In this document: positions 41,666 through 50,754 of the stretch, one piece after another | Layout of the letters: the number at the start of each line of letters is the position of its first letter | How positions within the stretch are numbered: position 1 is the first letter of the stretch | Source: JBBDYQ01 sp035553855 | Lineage (GTDB): Bacteria > Actinomycetota > Thermoleophilia > Solirubrobacterales > Thermoleophilaceae | Direction: 5' to 3' | Assembly: GCA_035553855.1 (NCBI GenBank) | Contig: DATMJO010000022.1 | Location: 1-64,000, forward strand | DNA: 64,000 nt | Made by a program: the position numbers and the translations under genes | The notes under the pieces: generated by a model | Told to the model about the DNA's origin: nothing | The model's input: only the letters and a program-made list of their open reading frames with translations | Databases searched by the model: none

Positions 41666-42579
41666 GCGGCGGGCTCCCTTCTGAGGTCGGCGCGGAGCGC
41701 GCCCGGCGGCGGGGCGTCGCCGCGCAGCGTGGCGCGCACGGACAGGAAATCGGCGGCGGCGGCCACGTCGTGGACGCGCAGGATCGAGGCGCCCCCGTCG
41801 AGGCCCTCGCCAAGCGCGGCGAGCGTGCCCGCGAGCCGGTCGCGCGGCGAGCGTCCCGTGATGGCGCCGACGAAGTCCTTGCGGGAGGCCGCGAGCAGCA
41901 CGGGCCGGCCGATCTCAGCCACCCGCGACAGGGCGCGCAGCGTCTCGACGGTCTCCGCCGGGGTCTTCGCGAAGTCCGGGCCGGGGTCGAGCACGATTGC
42001 GTCGTCGGCGACGCCCCGCTCGCGGGCGGCCGCCATCCGCTCCCGCAGGAACCCGACGACATCCTCCGCGACGTCCTCGTAGCCGGGGAAGTCCTTCACC
42101 TTCGGCGCGGCCCGCGTGTGCATCAGGACGAGTCCGGCGCCGGCGTCGGCGCAGGCATCGGCGAGGGCAGTATCGGCCAGGCCGCTCACGTCGTTGACCA
42201 TCACGGCGCCCGCCGCGAGGGCGGCGCGGGCCACCTCCGGCTTCCAGGTGTCCACCGACACCGCGACGCCCTCCGCCGTGAGCCGTTCGACCACCGGAAC
42301 GACCAGCGCGGCCTCCTCCGCCGCGGGGCGTGGCGCGCGGTCCGTGCGCCCCGACTCGCCGCCCACGTCGATGATCGCGGCGCCGGCGGCGACCTGCTCG
42401 CGGGCGAGCGCGACGGGGTCTGACCCCGAGGGGTCTGATCGCGGCGCCGGTGACCCCGAGGGGTCTGACCCCGAGGGGTCTGACCCCGAGAAGGAGTCGT
42501 CGTTCGCGTTGACGATCCCCATCACCAGTGGCGTCTCAGGAGACGCCTCGAACGTGCGCCCTCGCAGGACCAGCCTCAT
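41662..42579 (-). CDS. folP: Dihydropteroate synthase with altered pABA-site loops
   Basis: DHPS joins p-aminobenzoate to the pterin diphosphate in folate synthesis. Core blocks are present: LVMGIVNANDDSF, VSVDTWKPEVARAAL, VMVNDVSGL, LDPGPDFAKTP, LLAASRKDFVGAI and RVHDV. Two loops differ from the family. After DSFSG, loop 1 carries a run of SGSDP repeats encoded by palindromic DNA, and loop 2 reads GGESGRTDRAPRP where GGESTRPGA is usual. These loops close over the pABA site, so activity or sulfonamide response may differ. It overlaps glpD and the phosphoesterase by 4 nt each. 305 residues. Confidence 0.85.
   Translation of the reverse strand: MRLVLRGRTFEASPETPLVMGIVNANDDSFSGSDPSGSDPSGSPAPRSDPSGSDPVALAREQVAAGAAIIDVGGESGRTDRAPRPAAEEAALVVPVVERLTAEGVAVSVDTWKPEVARAALAAGAVMVNDVSGLADTALADACADAGAGLVLMHTRAAPKVKDFPGYEDVAEDVVGFLRERMAAARERGVADDAIVLDPGPDFAKTPAETVETLRALSRVAEIGRPVLLAASRKDFVGAITGRSPRDRLAGTLAALGEGLDGGASILRVHDVAAAADFLSVRATLRGDAPPPGALRADLRREPAA
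42415..42487. repeat. Palindromic GGGGTCTGACCCC repeats inside folP
   Basis: Exact copies of the near-palindrome GGGGTCTGACCCC lie at 42415-42427, 42460-42472 and 42475-42487. Partial copies fill the gap, and adjacent copies are 15 bp apart. In the folP frame they encode SGSDP units. The array looks like an in-frame insertion of a REP-type element. Confidence 0.85.
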
Positions 42580-44255
42580 GCGGCGGCCCCCGACAGGCGC
42601 CCGACGTCGACGCCCTCCGCCGCGGCCTCCTCGTGCCAGGCGGCCACCTCGGACGCTCTGCGCGTGTCGTCCCAGCCGAGCTCGTCGCCCATCGCCGACG
42701 CGACGGCGACCGGCCCCTCGGCGTCCGGCGCGCACAGCCGGCCCGCGTCGAGCAGGCCGAGGCGCGTGCGCCGGAGCAGGACGTCGGCGACGGTGTGCGC
42801 CTGCTCGGCGCGGACCGCCTGGACGACCTCGGCGAGCAGGTCGGGCAGCTCGGGCGAGATGCGGTTCGCGAGCGCGGGCTGCGAGCGGGCGATCGCGAGC
42901 ACCTGTACCGCCGCGTGGCCGTAGCGGTGGGCGAGCAGGGCGCGCGACTCGTCGTCGACCCCCGCCACCGCCGGCATGACATCGTCGGTCACCGGCATCC
43001 CGAGCGGGATCTCATGGGTCCGCGAGGGCGCCTCGCGGCCCTCGCGCTCGACGATCCGGTCGACTGCCATCTTCGCCATGCGGCGCCAGGTGGTCAGCTT
43101 GCCGCCGGTGATGGTCACGAGGCCCGAGCTCGTTTCGTACAGCTCGGCCTTGCGCGAGATGTCGACCGACTTCTTCGGATCGCCGGTGGAGATGAGGGGT
43201 CTGACCCCGGCGTAGCCGCCGGTCACGTCCTCGGGCGCCACGCTCGTCGCGAAGAACTCGTTGACCGCGTCCAGGAGATAGGGGATGTCCCCGGCGTCCG
43301 GCTGGATGTGGTCGAGCGGTCCCTCGTAGTCGTTGTCGGTCGTGCCCACCAGCGTCCGGCCGAGCCACGGGAGGACGAAGATGTTGCGGCCGCCGCCGGC
43401 GGGGACGATGGCGCCCGCGCGGATGTCGACCTGCTCGCGGGAGATCGTGATGTGGGTGCCCCGGCTAGGCCGGATCGTCGGCACCTCGGCCTCGTCGTGC
43501 AGCTCCTCCGGCCGGATGCGGTCCGCCCACACGCCCGTCGCGTTGACCACGTTGTCCCCGCGCAGCTCGAGATCGCGGCCAGAGCGCAGGTCGCGGAGGG
43601 CCACGCCGGCCGCCCGCCCGCCCTCCTCGACCAGCCCCGTGACCTCGCAGCGGTTGGCGCAGATCGCCCCGAACCGCTCCGCCTCCCCGAGCACGGTGAA
43701 CACGAGCCGCGTGTCGTCGGTCTGGCAGTCGTAGAAGAGGTAGCCCGCCGTCGGCTCGCGCGGGGCGAGCGACGGCAGCATCTCCAGCACCTCGTCGGCG
43801 CCGACGATCCGGTGGCGCTCGGGGCTCCACTCCTCCTCGCCCTCCTCGACGGGCCGGCGGCCGCGCCTGCGGCGGCGGTCGCGCGCCATCACGTCGTACA
43901 TGTTCAGCCCGACGCCGAGCAGACGGTCCGGCCGCTTGCCCTCGAAGGCGGGCACGATCAGCGGCAGGGGGCGCACGAGATGAGGGGCCAGGCGAGTCAG
44001 TATCTGACGCTCGAGCAGTGCCTCGCGCACGAGGCCGAGGTCGAAGTTCTGGAGGTAGCGCAGGCCCCCGTGGACCAGCTTCGACGAGCGGCTCGAGGTG
44101 CCGCTGCTGTAGTCGGCCTTCTCGACGAGCGCGACGGTGTATCCCCGCGAGGCCGCGTCGAGGGCGACGCCCGCTCCGGTGATGCCCCCGCCGATCACGA
44201 TCACGTCGAAGCGCTCTGCCTCGAATGCGGCGAGGGCGTCTTCTCGCGCGATCAC
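42576..44255 (-). CDS. glpD: Aerobic glycerol-3-phosphate dehydrogenase
   Basis: GlpD is the FAD, quinone-linked enzyme that oxidises sn-glycerol 3-phosphate to dihydroxyacetone phosphate at the membrane. The 559-residue protein has the FAD loop VIVIGGGITGAGVALDAAS. It continues with SSGTSSRSSKLVHGGLRYLQ, RGTHITISRE, WLGRTLVGTTDNDYEG and GGKLTTWRRMA. The C-terminal helical domain is present. GTG 44255 overlaps the nitroreductase stop by 4 nt. Its product enters lower glycolysis, the source of 2-phosphoglycerate for the genes downstream. Confidence 0.95.
   Translation of the reverse strand: MIAREDALAAFEAERFDVIVIGGGITGAGVALDAASRGYTVALVEKADYSSGTSSRSSKLVHGGLRYLQNFDLGLVREALLERQILTRLAPHLVRPLPLIVPAFEGKRPDRLLGVGLNMYDVMARDRRRRRGRRPVEEGEEEWSPERHRIVGADEVLEMLPSLAPREPTAGYLFYDCQTDDTRLVFTVLGEAERFGAICANRCEVTGLVEEGGRAAGVALRDLRSGRDLELRGDNVVNATGVWADRIRPEELHDEAEVPTIRPSRGTHITISREQVDIRAGAIVPAGGGRNIFVLPWLGRTLVGTTDNDYEGPLDHIQPDAGDIPYLLDAVNEFFATSVAPEDVTGGYAGVRPLISTGDPKKSVDISRKAELYETSSGLVTITGGKLTTWRRMAKMAVDRIVEREGREAPSRTHEIPLGMPVTDDVMPAVAGVDDESRALLAHRYGHAAVQVLAIARSQPALANRISPELPDLLAEVVQAVRAEQAHTVADVLLRRTRLGLLDAGRLCAPDAEGPVAVASAMGDELGWDDTRRASEVAAWHEEAAAEGVDVGRLSGAAA
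43196..43208. repeat. Fourth exact copy of GGGGTCTGACCCC, inside glpD
   Basis: The same 13-mer found in folP occurs once more 0.7 kb away. It encodes part of the conserved GVRPLIS stretch of GlpD, so here it is either a coincidence tolerated by coding or a fixed old insertion. Confidence 0.7.
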
Positions 44256-44761
44256 GGCAGGTACGTTACGAGCTCTCCGGTCGCGGCCCGCTCGGGCGTC
44301 CGCTGCTCCTGGCATGGATGCCCGAGATGGATCAGGCCAAGGACGTGCTCGGCCTCCCCCACTCCGGTCGCCGCCCGCCCCTCGGGCGTGCGCAGGACCG
44401 CTGGTGTCCGCCAGTAGCCGGCGAGCCCGCGCGCGTGCGCGGCGAGCAGCACGATGTAGACGGCGACGGCCCCGGACGCCCGGTCCTCGTCGTCCTGCAC
44501 CTCGTCGCCGGACTGCGTGACGCTCGCGACCACGAGCGTGGGGGCCCGGTCCAGCTTCGGCGCAGCCTCCGGCCCGGCCGCCTCCTTCAGCCGCTCGAGC
44601 GCCATCTGGCCCAGCACGCGGAAGCGCCAGGGGTTCGTCAGGTTGTGGTTGGGCGCCCAGCGGGCCAGCTCGAACAGCTCGTCGAGCATCTCGCGCGCCA
44701 CCGGCCCGGGCCGGTAGGCCTTGTGGGTGCGGCGGCTGCGGATCGCGTCGTCGGTCTCCAT
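44252..44761 (-). CDS. Nitroreductase-family flavoprotein
   Basis: The 169-residue protein has the FMN-binding start DDAIRSRRTHKAYRPGPV, then ELARWAPNHNLTNPWRFRVL and a C-terminal GEAEHVLGLIHLGHP. The fold matches the short nitroreductase group. The substrate is unknown; NAD(P)H-dependent reduction of quinones or nitro compounds is typical. It is the first gene of an eight-gene minus-strand operon running to the Rho-like gene, and is divergent from the M28 peptidase gene across 172 bp. Confidence 0.85.
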   Translation of the reverse strand: METDDAIRSRRTHKAYRPGPVAREMLDELFELARWAPNHNLTNPWRFRVLGQMALERLKEAAGPEAAPKLDRAPTLVVASVTQSGDEVQDDEDRASGAVAVYIVLLAAHARGLAGYWRTPAVLRTPEGRAATGVGEAEHVLGLIHLGHPCQEQRTPERAATGELVTYLP

Positions 44762-44933
44762 CGCGGGGGACGCTAGCGTCCCGGCGGGCCCTGCGAGCGA
44801 TGGGCCCCCATAGGCCCGCGAAGGTTCGCGCTCTGACGGCTGCCGCCGGAAGTTTCACACCACCGGCCCGTTAGTGGGTAGCCACCCGTCCCTTCGTCTG
44901 CGACCCTTCGACCCGAGGTAGGGGTACCTGAGA

Positions 44934-47900
44934 ATGCGCTTGAAGCTCACGTCCGCCGCGCTCGCCGCGGCCACCGCCGCCGTCCTGCTGCCTGCCGCCG
45001 CGATCGCCACGCACGAGACGCAGATCGCGCCGGACGTCACGAAGCTCGACTACGCGCCCAACGGCCACTTCGCCCAGGGCACCCCGCTGCCGCCGGCCAA
45101 TGCCTACCGCACCGCGATCGCGCCGCATGTGGACGAGAACGGGATCTTCAACCCGTCGGGCAACTTCAACGCGTTCGACAACAACATCTTCGAGGTCCTC
45201 GCCTACCCCTACCGCGGCGCGGGCGACGAGTTCGCCGACGATCCGCCCGGCAACGGCGCGAACGGCGGCGACCCCGACCACGGCCAGTGCTCGGGCGACC
45301 CGCGCTCGGACCGGGTGCGGTACGGCACCTCCGGCTATCCCGAGATCACCGGCGAATGCTTCAACCACCAGATCGAGTACGTCGAGTACTACGAGCGCAC
45401 GATGAAGCACATCCTCGGCGACCTCGGCGTCACCTTCCGTCGCTACGAGTTCTGGAACCCGACCCAGGGCCCGACCGACCCGACCGCTCCCTTCGGCCCG
45501 CCGCTGCTCTCGACGAACACGTTCGGCGGCCGCTCGATCAATCCGGCGGCGATCATCCCGGGCGCCGAGCATCCGGAGGAGACGGTCGTCATCGGCGCCC
45601 ACTACGACAAGACCCTCGACGGGCCCGCGGCCGCCTGGGACTCACAGGAGGGCCACGCCCAGATGATCCGCGTGGCGAAGCTCCTCGCCGACTACTACCG
45701 CGAGACCGGGACCCGCCCCTCGGCCACGATCAAGCTGATCCCGTGGGACGGCGAGGAGTCGGGCACGCTCGGCTCGCTCGACTACACGACGAACGTGATC
45801 CCGCCCGGCGACGAGGAGTTCAAGGTCCGCGGCTACTTCAACACCGACCCCTGCTCGGGGGCCTACCCCGCCTTCCGCTACGGCGACCCCGCCGACCGCG
45901 TAGGCCTCGGCATCCAGCTCGCGAACCCGCGCCGCCAGGAGGACGACCTCGAACCCGTCCTGTCGGAGGTCTTCATCCGCGATGCGCCCCTGCCGCAGAA
46001 GTACCACGCGCGCATGGACGCCTTCAACGGGAAGGCTCGGGGCTGGGTCGAGGAGATCTTCGAGGCGCTCGACGACACGCTCACCGTCGGCGGGCGGCCC
46101 GTCAACATCTTCGTCGCCTCCAGCGAGACCCCGACCGCGCCCTACCCGACCGACATCGGCGAAGAGCCGGGGCAGAGCGTCCACATCGGCACGGCGCGCG
46201 ACGTCCTCTTCTCGAGCGACTGGCTCCACTTCGAGAATCGCGGGATCCCGTTCTTCAACCCCGGCCCGGAGGTCACGGGCCCGAGCACCCAGGGCGACCC
46301 GGTCACGCCTGACGCCGTCGTGATCCTCCACAGCCCGTTCGACAACCTCCAGGAGCTCAACCGCTACACGGGCGCTCCCGGCGGCAACACGATGTCCGAG
46401 GGCTGGATCAAGGGCATGGAGATGTGCTCCCACCTGCTGGCCGGGGGGATGATCCAGTCCGACCAGGCGGGCGCGATCGAGGCCGGCACCCGCGTGGTGC
46501 CCTACTTCGAGGCTCTCCCGAACGAGGCGGCGCTCGAGGAGCCCGTCCACTTCGACGCCGGCGGCTCCCACCAGGTCACCGGCGGCGACCTCGACTCGGA
46601 CGCCCCGCTCACCTACGCCTGGGACTTCGGCGACGGGACGAGCGCCACCGGCAGGAGCGTCTACCACCGCTATTCCGCGACCCGGGCCGAGCCCTACCCG
46701 GCCACGCTCACGGTCACGAACACAGACACGGGCCAGACCGGCACGATGTCCGTGCCGATCACCGTCGTACCGGATCCCACCGAGCCGCTGCCGGTGCCGG
46801 AGCTCGACGCGCTGCCCGCGCAGGACGCCGACGGGACGTTCGACCTGGAGTTCCGCGTGCGCAACCACCCGTCGAACGTCACCGCCTTCGAGATCATGGA
46901 GGCGAGCGACTACACGCAGCTTCTCTTCGACGACGCCGAGGGGGCGATCGGGGACAAGTGGGCGGTGACCGCGCCCACGCATCGTGAGATCGAGCCCTGG
47001 CAGGCCAGCGACTCCTCCACCCGCAAGTTCCGCCCGTCGGCTTCGGCGAGCGGCCGGCGGTCGTGGTGGACGGGCGTGCAGCCGCAGAACTTCCCCGTCG
47101 GGGCGTTCGCGGGCGGCACCAATGTTGGCGAGCACATCGAGGGCGAGTCGGCGATGACGATGAAGGACCCCGTCACGCTGCCCGAGGGCGGCGGCCCGTC
47201 GCTCACCTTCAACTACGTGTTCAAGAGCGAGGGCGATGACGAGGGGCGCATCGAGGTCATGTCGCTCGACGACCCGGACGCCGGCTGGCAGCGGGTCGAC
47301 GTGATCAAGGCCGTGAACACGGCGCTCGGCGACTCCGACCCGCACGTATGCGACCCCTCCCAGGAGGGCACGCTGCTCGACGGGTTCCGTCAGCGCTCGG
47401 TCGACCTCGCGGAGTTCCAGGGCCAGCGGATCCTCGTGCGCTTCGTGTACGTTTCGGGCCCCCAGAACCGCTCGGTCTCGCAGCCCTGCGGCTGGTACCT
47501 CGACGACGTCGAGGTGGCGACGGCCCGCTTCGCGCCGGTCGCGGAGGCAGACGAAATCGGCCTGGAGGGCCAGAACGTCGGCGGCACCTACACCGTGTCG
47601 GGCCGCTGCGCCGGCCGCTACGCCTACCGCGTGCGGGCGCTCTACCCGCCGGGCGATCATGGCGGGCCGGCGTCCGCGGCGACGACCACGACCGTCACGG
47701 GGCCCCCCTGCGCCGGTCCCGACCCGGATCCGGATCCCGATCCCGGCCCGGACCCGGATCCCGATCCGGCCCCGACGGGTGGTGGCACGGGCGATCCCGC
47801 GCCCACGCGCGGAGGGAACCCGACCGGTGGCCCGCTCGCGCCGCTCGCGCCGATCGACGCCACCCCGGTCGCCGCTATCTCGACGGGCGGGAGCGTCACG

Positions 47901-48224
47901 CCGATCGCGGGCCGTGACATCCCGGTGAAGGTCGCGTGCGCGGCGACGAACGCCGACTGCCGCGGCACGCTCACGCTCTACGCGCTCACCTCGGGCCCGC
48001 GCGCGAGCGGGCGCGTCAAACTGGGCGCCAAGCGCTTCCGCGTCGCGCCCGGTCGCACCAGCACGGTGCGCGTGCGCGTCACGACGAAGCGGCGCAAGCT
48101 CCTGGTCCGCAAGGCCCTGCGGGTCCAGGCGGTCGCGGTCACCCGCCACGCGAGCGGCGAGATCGCCTCGACGACGCGGCGGACGTTCAAGCTGAATCAG
48201 CGCAAGACGCGCCGGCGCCGATGA
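44934..48224 (+). CDS. Large secreted M28-type peptidase with PKD domain
   Basis: The 1096-residue protein has a signal peptide (LTSAALAAATAAVLLPAAAIA). An M28-like metallopeptidase region follows: VVIGAHYDKTLDGPAAAWDS, IPWDGEESGTLGSLDY and VILHSPFDN match the zinc-ligand positions of M28 aminopeptidases, although DG replaces the usual DN. A PKD domain lies near residue 555 (PLTYAWDFGDGTSATGRS). An immune-inhibitor-A-like beta domain (DPDAGWQRVDVI, CGWYLDDVEVA) and a (DP)n linker follow, then a basic C-terminal domain shared in style with later proteins of the operon. Probable role: extracellular proteolysis. Confidence 0.82.
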   Translation: MRLKLTSAALAAATAAVLLPAAAIATHETQIAPDVTKLDYAPNGHFAQGTPLPPANAYRTAIAPHVDENGIFNPSGNFNAFDNNIFEVLAYPYRGAGDEFADDPPGNGANGGDPDHGQCSGDPRSDRVRYGTSGYPEITGECFNHQIEYVEYYERTMKHILGDLGVTFRRYEFWNPTQGPTDPTAPFGPPLLSTNTFGGRSINPAAIIPGAEHPEETVVIGAHYDKTLDGPAAAWDSQEGHAQMIRVAKLLADYYRETGTRPSATIKLIPWDGEESGTLGSLDYTTNVIPPGDEEFKVRGYFNTDPCSGAYPAFRYGDPADRVGLGIQLANPRRQEDDLEPVLSEVFIRDAPLPQKYHARMDAFNGKARGWVEEIFEALDDTLTVGGRPVNIFVASSETPTAPYPTDIGEEPGQSVHIGTARDVLFSSDWLHFENRGIPFFNPGPEVTGPSTQGDPVTPDAVVILHSPFDNLQELNRYTGAPGGNTMSEGWIKGMEMCSHLLAGGMIQSDQAGAIEAGTRVVPYFEALPNEAALEEPVHFDAGGSHQVTGGDLDSDAPLTYAWDFGDGTSATGRSVYHRYSATRAEPYPATLTVTNTDTGQTGTMSVPITVVPDPTEPLPVPELDALPAQDADGTFDLEFRVRNHPSNVTAFEIMEASDYTQLLFDDAEGAIGDKWAVTAPTHREIEPWQASDSSTRKFRPSASASGRRSWWTGVQPQNFPVGAFAGGTNVGEHIEGESAMTMKDPVTLPEGGGPSLTFNYVFKSEGDDEGRIEVMSLDDPDAGWQRVDVIKAVNTALGDSDPHVCDPSQEGTLLDGFRQRSVDLAEFQGQRILVRFVYVSGPQNRSVSQPCGWYLDDVEVATARFAPVAEADEIGLEGQNVGGTYTVSGRCAGRYAYRVRALYPPGDHGGPASAATTTTVTGPPCAGPDPDPDPDPGPDPDPDPAPTGGGTGDPAPTRGGNPTGGPLAPLAPIDATPVAAISTGGSVTPIAGRDIPVKVACAATNADCRGTLTLYALTSGPRASGRVKLGAKRFRVAPGRTSTVRVRVTTKRRKLLVRKALRVQAVAVTRHASGEIASTTRRTFKLNQRKTRRRR

Positions 48225-49153
48225 CGGGCGGCGGGCTCCCGCGGCTCGCCGTCCTGCTCGTGGCCCTGGCGACGGCGCTCGTCGCGCCCGCGGCGCTCGG
48301 ACACCCGGCCGACAGCGCGGTCGACCGCGACCACGACGGGGTCCAGAACGAGCAGGACAACTGCCCGGACCACGCCAACCCGAGCCAGCTCGACACCGAC
48401 CACGACGGCGCGGGTGATGCCTGCGACGGCGACGACGACGGCGACGACGTGCCCGACGAGACCGACAACTGCCCCGTGAAGTCGAATCGCACACAGGCGG
48501 ACCTCGACGGCGACGGCCGGGGCGACGCCTGCGATTCCGACGTCGACGGCGACGGCTTCACCAACGGCACCGACAACTGCCCGCGCACGCCCAACCCGCG
48601 GCAGGAGGACGCCGACGCCGACGGCCTCGGCGACGCCTGCGACTCGACCCCGAACCGGCCCGGGGGCTCCGACACCACGAGCGGCAGCGGCGAGACGCCG
48701 GGCGCCCCCGGTGACACGGGCGGCGGCACCGGCGGCGGTGACAGCACAGGCGGGGGAACGGGCGGCGGCGGGACCGATCCCGTGGATCGCCTCCCCCCGC
48801 GGGCGACGCTGACGCTCGGGCGCACCCACGACCTCGGCGCGCTCGACTACGGCCTCCCGATCCCGGTGCTCTGCCGGGAGCGCTGCGCGATCAGCGCGCA
48901 GCTCGAGATCGACCGCAGCACCGCGCGGCGCCTGCGGCTGCGCACGGCTCCCGACGGCCCGGCGATCATCGGCGCCGGCGCAGCGAGGCTCGGCGCGGCC
49001 GGCCGCACCTACGTGATCCTCCAGCTCAATCCCGCGACGCTCACGCGACTCCGCACGGTCAGGGCGACGCGTCCTAAGCTGCGCGTCGTAGTGGCCGATG
49101 TCTCCGACAACCGCAAGGTCCTCTACCGGCGCCTCGCGCTCAGGAGCCGCTGA
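48221..49153 (+). CDS. Secreted calcium-binding protein with thrombospondin type 3 repeats
   Basis: The 310-residue protein has a signal peptide (LAVLLVALATALVAPAALG). Acidic DxDxDG(V/A)xD repeats with NCP cysteines follow (DRDHDGVQNEQDNCPDHANP, DGDGRGDACDSD), which bind Ca2+ in known TSP3 proteins. A Gly/Thr/Ser linker leads to a C-terminal beta domain. ATG 48221 overlaps the M28 gene stop. It may be a structural cell-surface or matrix protein working with the neighbouring exported proteins. Confidence 0.82.
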   Translation: MTGGGLPRLAVLLVALATALVAPAALGHPADSAVDRDHDGVQNEQDNCPDHANPSQLDTDHDGAGDACDGDDDGDDVPDETDNCPVKSNRTQADLDGDGRGDACDSDVDGDGFTNGTDNCPRTPNPRQEDADADGLGDACDSTPNRPGGSDTTSGSGETPGAPGDTGGGTGGGDSTGGGTGGGGTDPVDRLPPRATLTLGRTHDLGALDYGLPIPVLCRERCAISAQLEIDRSTARRLRLRTAPDGPAIIGAGAARLGAAGRTYVILQLNPATLTRLRTVRATRPKLRVVVADVSDNRKVLYRRLALRSR

Positions 49154-49443
49154 TGCGCCGCCTTGCCCCGCTCGCGGCCGTGGCCGTGCTCGCGCTCCTC
49201 CCCCCGGCGGGCGAGTCGGTCGTCTCGCCGAACAACTGCGGCAAGATCTCCGCGAAAGGCAAGCGCTACCAGGTGAAGTCCCACCTGATCTCCTGCCGCA
49301 TCGCGAAGCCGGCGGCGGACCGCTTCCTCGAGACCGGGCGGCGGCCGAGCGGCTACACCTGCCGGACGTTCAGCCCGGAGCAGACGAAGATCCGCTTCCG
49401 CTGCTTCCGCGGGCAGAAGGACTTTTACGCGATACGCCTGTAG
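49153..49443 (+). CDS. Small secreted cysteine-containing protein, unknown function
   Basis: The 96-residue protein has a signal peptide (LAPLAAVAVLALLPPAG). The mature part of about 75 residues contains four cysteines (NNCGK, ISCRIA, TCRTF, FRCFRG), suggesting two disulfides. I do not recognise a family. The ATG overlaps the preceding stop by one base and its stop abuts the next ATG directly, so it is an integral member of the operon. Confidence 0.65.
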   Translation: MRRLAPLAAVAVLALLPPAGESVVSPNNCGKISAKGKRYQVKSHLISCRIAKPAADRFLETGRRPSGYTCRTFSPEQTKIRFRCFRGQKDFYAIRL

Positions 49444-50754
49444 ATGCTGCCTGACCTGATCGGGCACGGCCTCGTCCAGCGTGCCGACCTGCCCATCCCG
49501 GAGTGGCTGTTCGGCTGGGCCGCGGCGGTGGTACTCGTCGTGTCGTTCGTGGCGCTGGCCGTGCTGTGGCCGCAGCCACGGCTCGAGGGCGCGCGCTGGC
49601 GCGGGCTCCCCGGCGGCGGCGCGGCCGGCTCCCGGGTCGCCGTGGGCCTCGGCGGCGCGATCGGGGTCGGGCTGCTCGGCGTGACCGTCCTCAGCGGACT
49701 GGCGGGCGAGCAGATCGACACGGCCAACTTCACGCCGACGTTCGTGTACGTGATCTTCTGGGTCGGGCTCGTGCCGGCGAGCGTGCTGTTCGGGGACGTC
49801 TTCCGGGCGCTGAACCCGTGGCGCGCGCTCGGCAGGCTGCTGCGGCTGCGGGCGCGGCGCCCATACCCCGGGCGTCTCGGGCACTGGCCCGCCGCCGCGG
49901 GGATCTTCGCCTTCACCTGGATGGAGCTCGCGCTCGAGGAGGCGATGCCCCGCAGCCTGGCGATCGCCGCGCTCGTCTACACGGCCCTCACGCTCGCCGC
50001 GATGGCGCGCTACGGCGCCGACGAGTGGTCCGAGCGCGGCGAGGCGTTCGGCGTCTACTTCAACCTCTTCTCGCGCATCTCGCCGTTCGAGGTGCGCCAC
50101 GGCGTGCTCGGCGTGCGCCCCCCGCTGGCGGGACTCGCCGCGTTCCGGCCGCAGGCCGGGACGGTCGGACTGCTCGCCGTGATGATCGGGACCGTCACCT
50201 TCGACGGCTTCAGCGCGGGCTCGCTCTGGGCGGATCTCGAGCCCGGCGCGGCCGACGAGACCGCGCGCGTGGCCGTGAGGACCCTCGGCATGCTGGCGGC
50301 CGTCGGCGCCGTGGCGGGCTTCTACGCGCTCGGCGTCGCCGGGGCCCGGACCGCCGGCGGGCGACTCGACGCGGAGGGGCTGCGGCGGGCGTTCGCGCAC
50401 TCGCTGGTCCCGATCGCCGTCGCCTACGTGATGGCGCACTATCTGACGCTGCTGGTGTTCCAGGGGCAGGCGATGGGGTATCTCGTCTCCGACCCGCTCG
50501 GCCGCGGCTCCGACCTCTTCGGCACCGCCGATTCCGCCATCGACTTCTCACTGCTCTCCCAGAACGCCACCTGGTACCTGCAGGTCGGCTTCGTGGTGGC
50601 GGGCCACGTGGCGGCGCTGGCGCTCGCCCACGACCGCGCGCTCGTCGCCTACCGGAAGGCGAAGCAGGCGGTGCGGTCCCAGTACTGGATGCTTGCGGTG
50701 ATGGTGGGCTTCACGACACTGGCGCTCTGGCTGCTCGCCTCGGCGAACTCATGA
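49444..50754 (+). CDS. Polytopic membrane protein, fenitrothion-hydrolase-like by appearance
   Basis: The 436-residue protein has about nine membrane helices, beginning WLFGWAAAVVLVVSFVALAV. It carries conserved-looking loops FGDVFRALNPWRALGRL, ISPFEVRHGVLGVRPPL, GTVTFDGFSAGSLW and SQNATWYLQVGFVVAGHVAA. The pattern recalls actinobacterial proteins named after the organophosphate-degrading FedA/FedB, but that is from memory and the function is uncertain. It overlaps the BNR lipoprotein by 4 nt; the two are probably a functional pair. Confidence 0.6.
   Translation: MLPDLIGHGLVQRADLPIPEWLFGWAAAVVLVVSFVALAVLWPQPRLEGARWRGLPGGGAAGSRVAVGLGGAIGVGLLGVTVLSGLAGEQIDTANFTPTFVYVIFWVGLVPASVLFGDVFRALNPWRALGRLLRLRARRPYPGRLGHWPAAAGIFAFTWMELALEEAMPRSLAIAALVYTALTLAAMARYGADEWSERGEAFGVYFNLFSRISPFEVRHGVLGVRPPLAGLAAFRPQAGTVGLLAVMIGTVTFDGFSAGSLWADLEPGAADETARVAVRTLGMLAAVGAVAGFYALGVAGARTAGGRLDAEGLRRAFAHSLVPIAVAYVMAHYLTLLVFQGQAMGYLVSDPLGRGSDLFGTADSAIDFSLLSQNATWYLQVGFVVAGHVAALALAHDRALVAYRKAKQAVRSQYWMLAVMVGFTTLALWLLASANS

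Noticed and set aside
44762..44933. Riboswitch or RNA gene upstream of the M28 operon
   Set aside because: The 172 bp hold short GC-rich inverted repeats but no recognised RNA class or clear promoter pair.
45642..48494. 950-residue open frame on the minus strand
   Set aside because: It is antisense to the M28 peptidase and TSP3 genes, which have signal peptides and recognisable domains.
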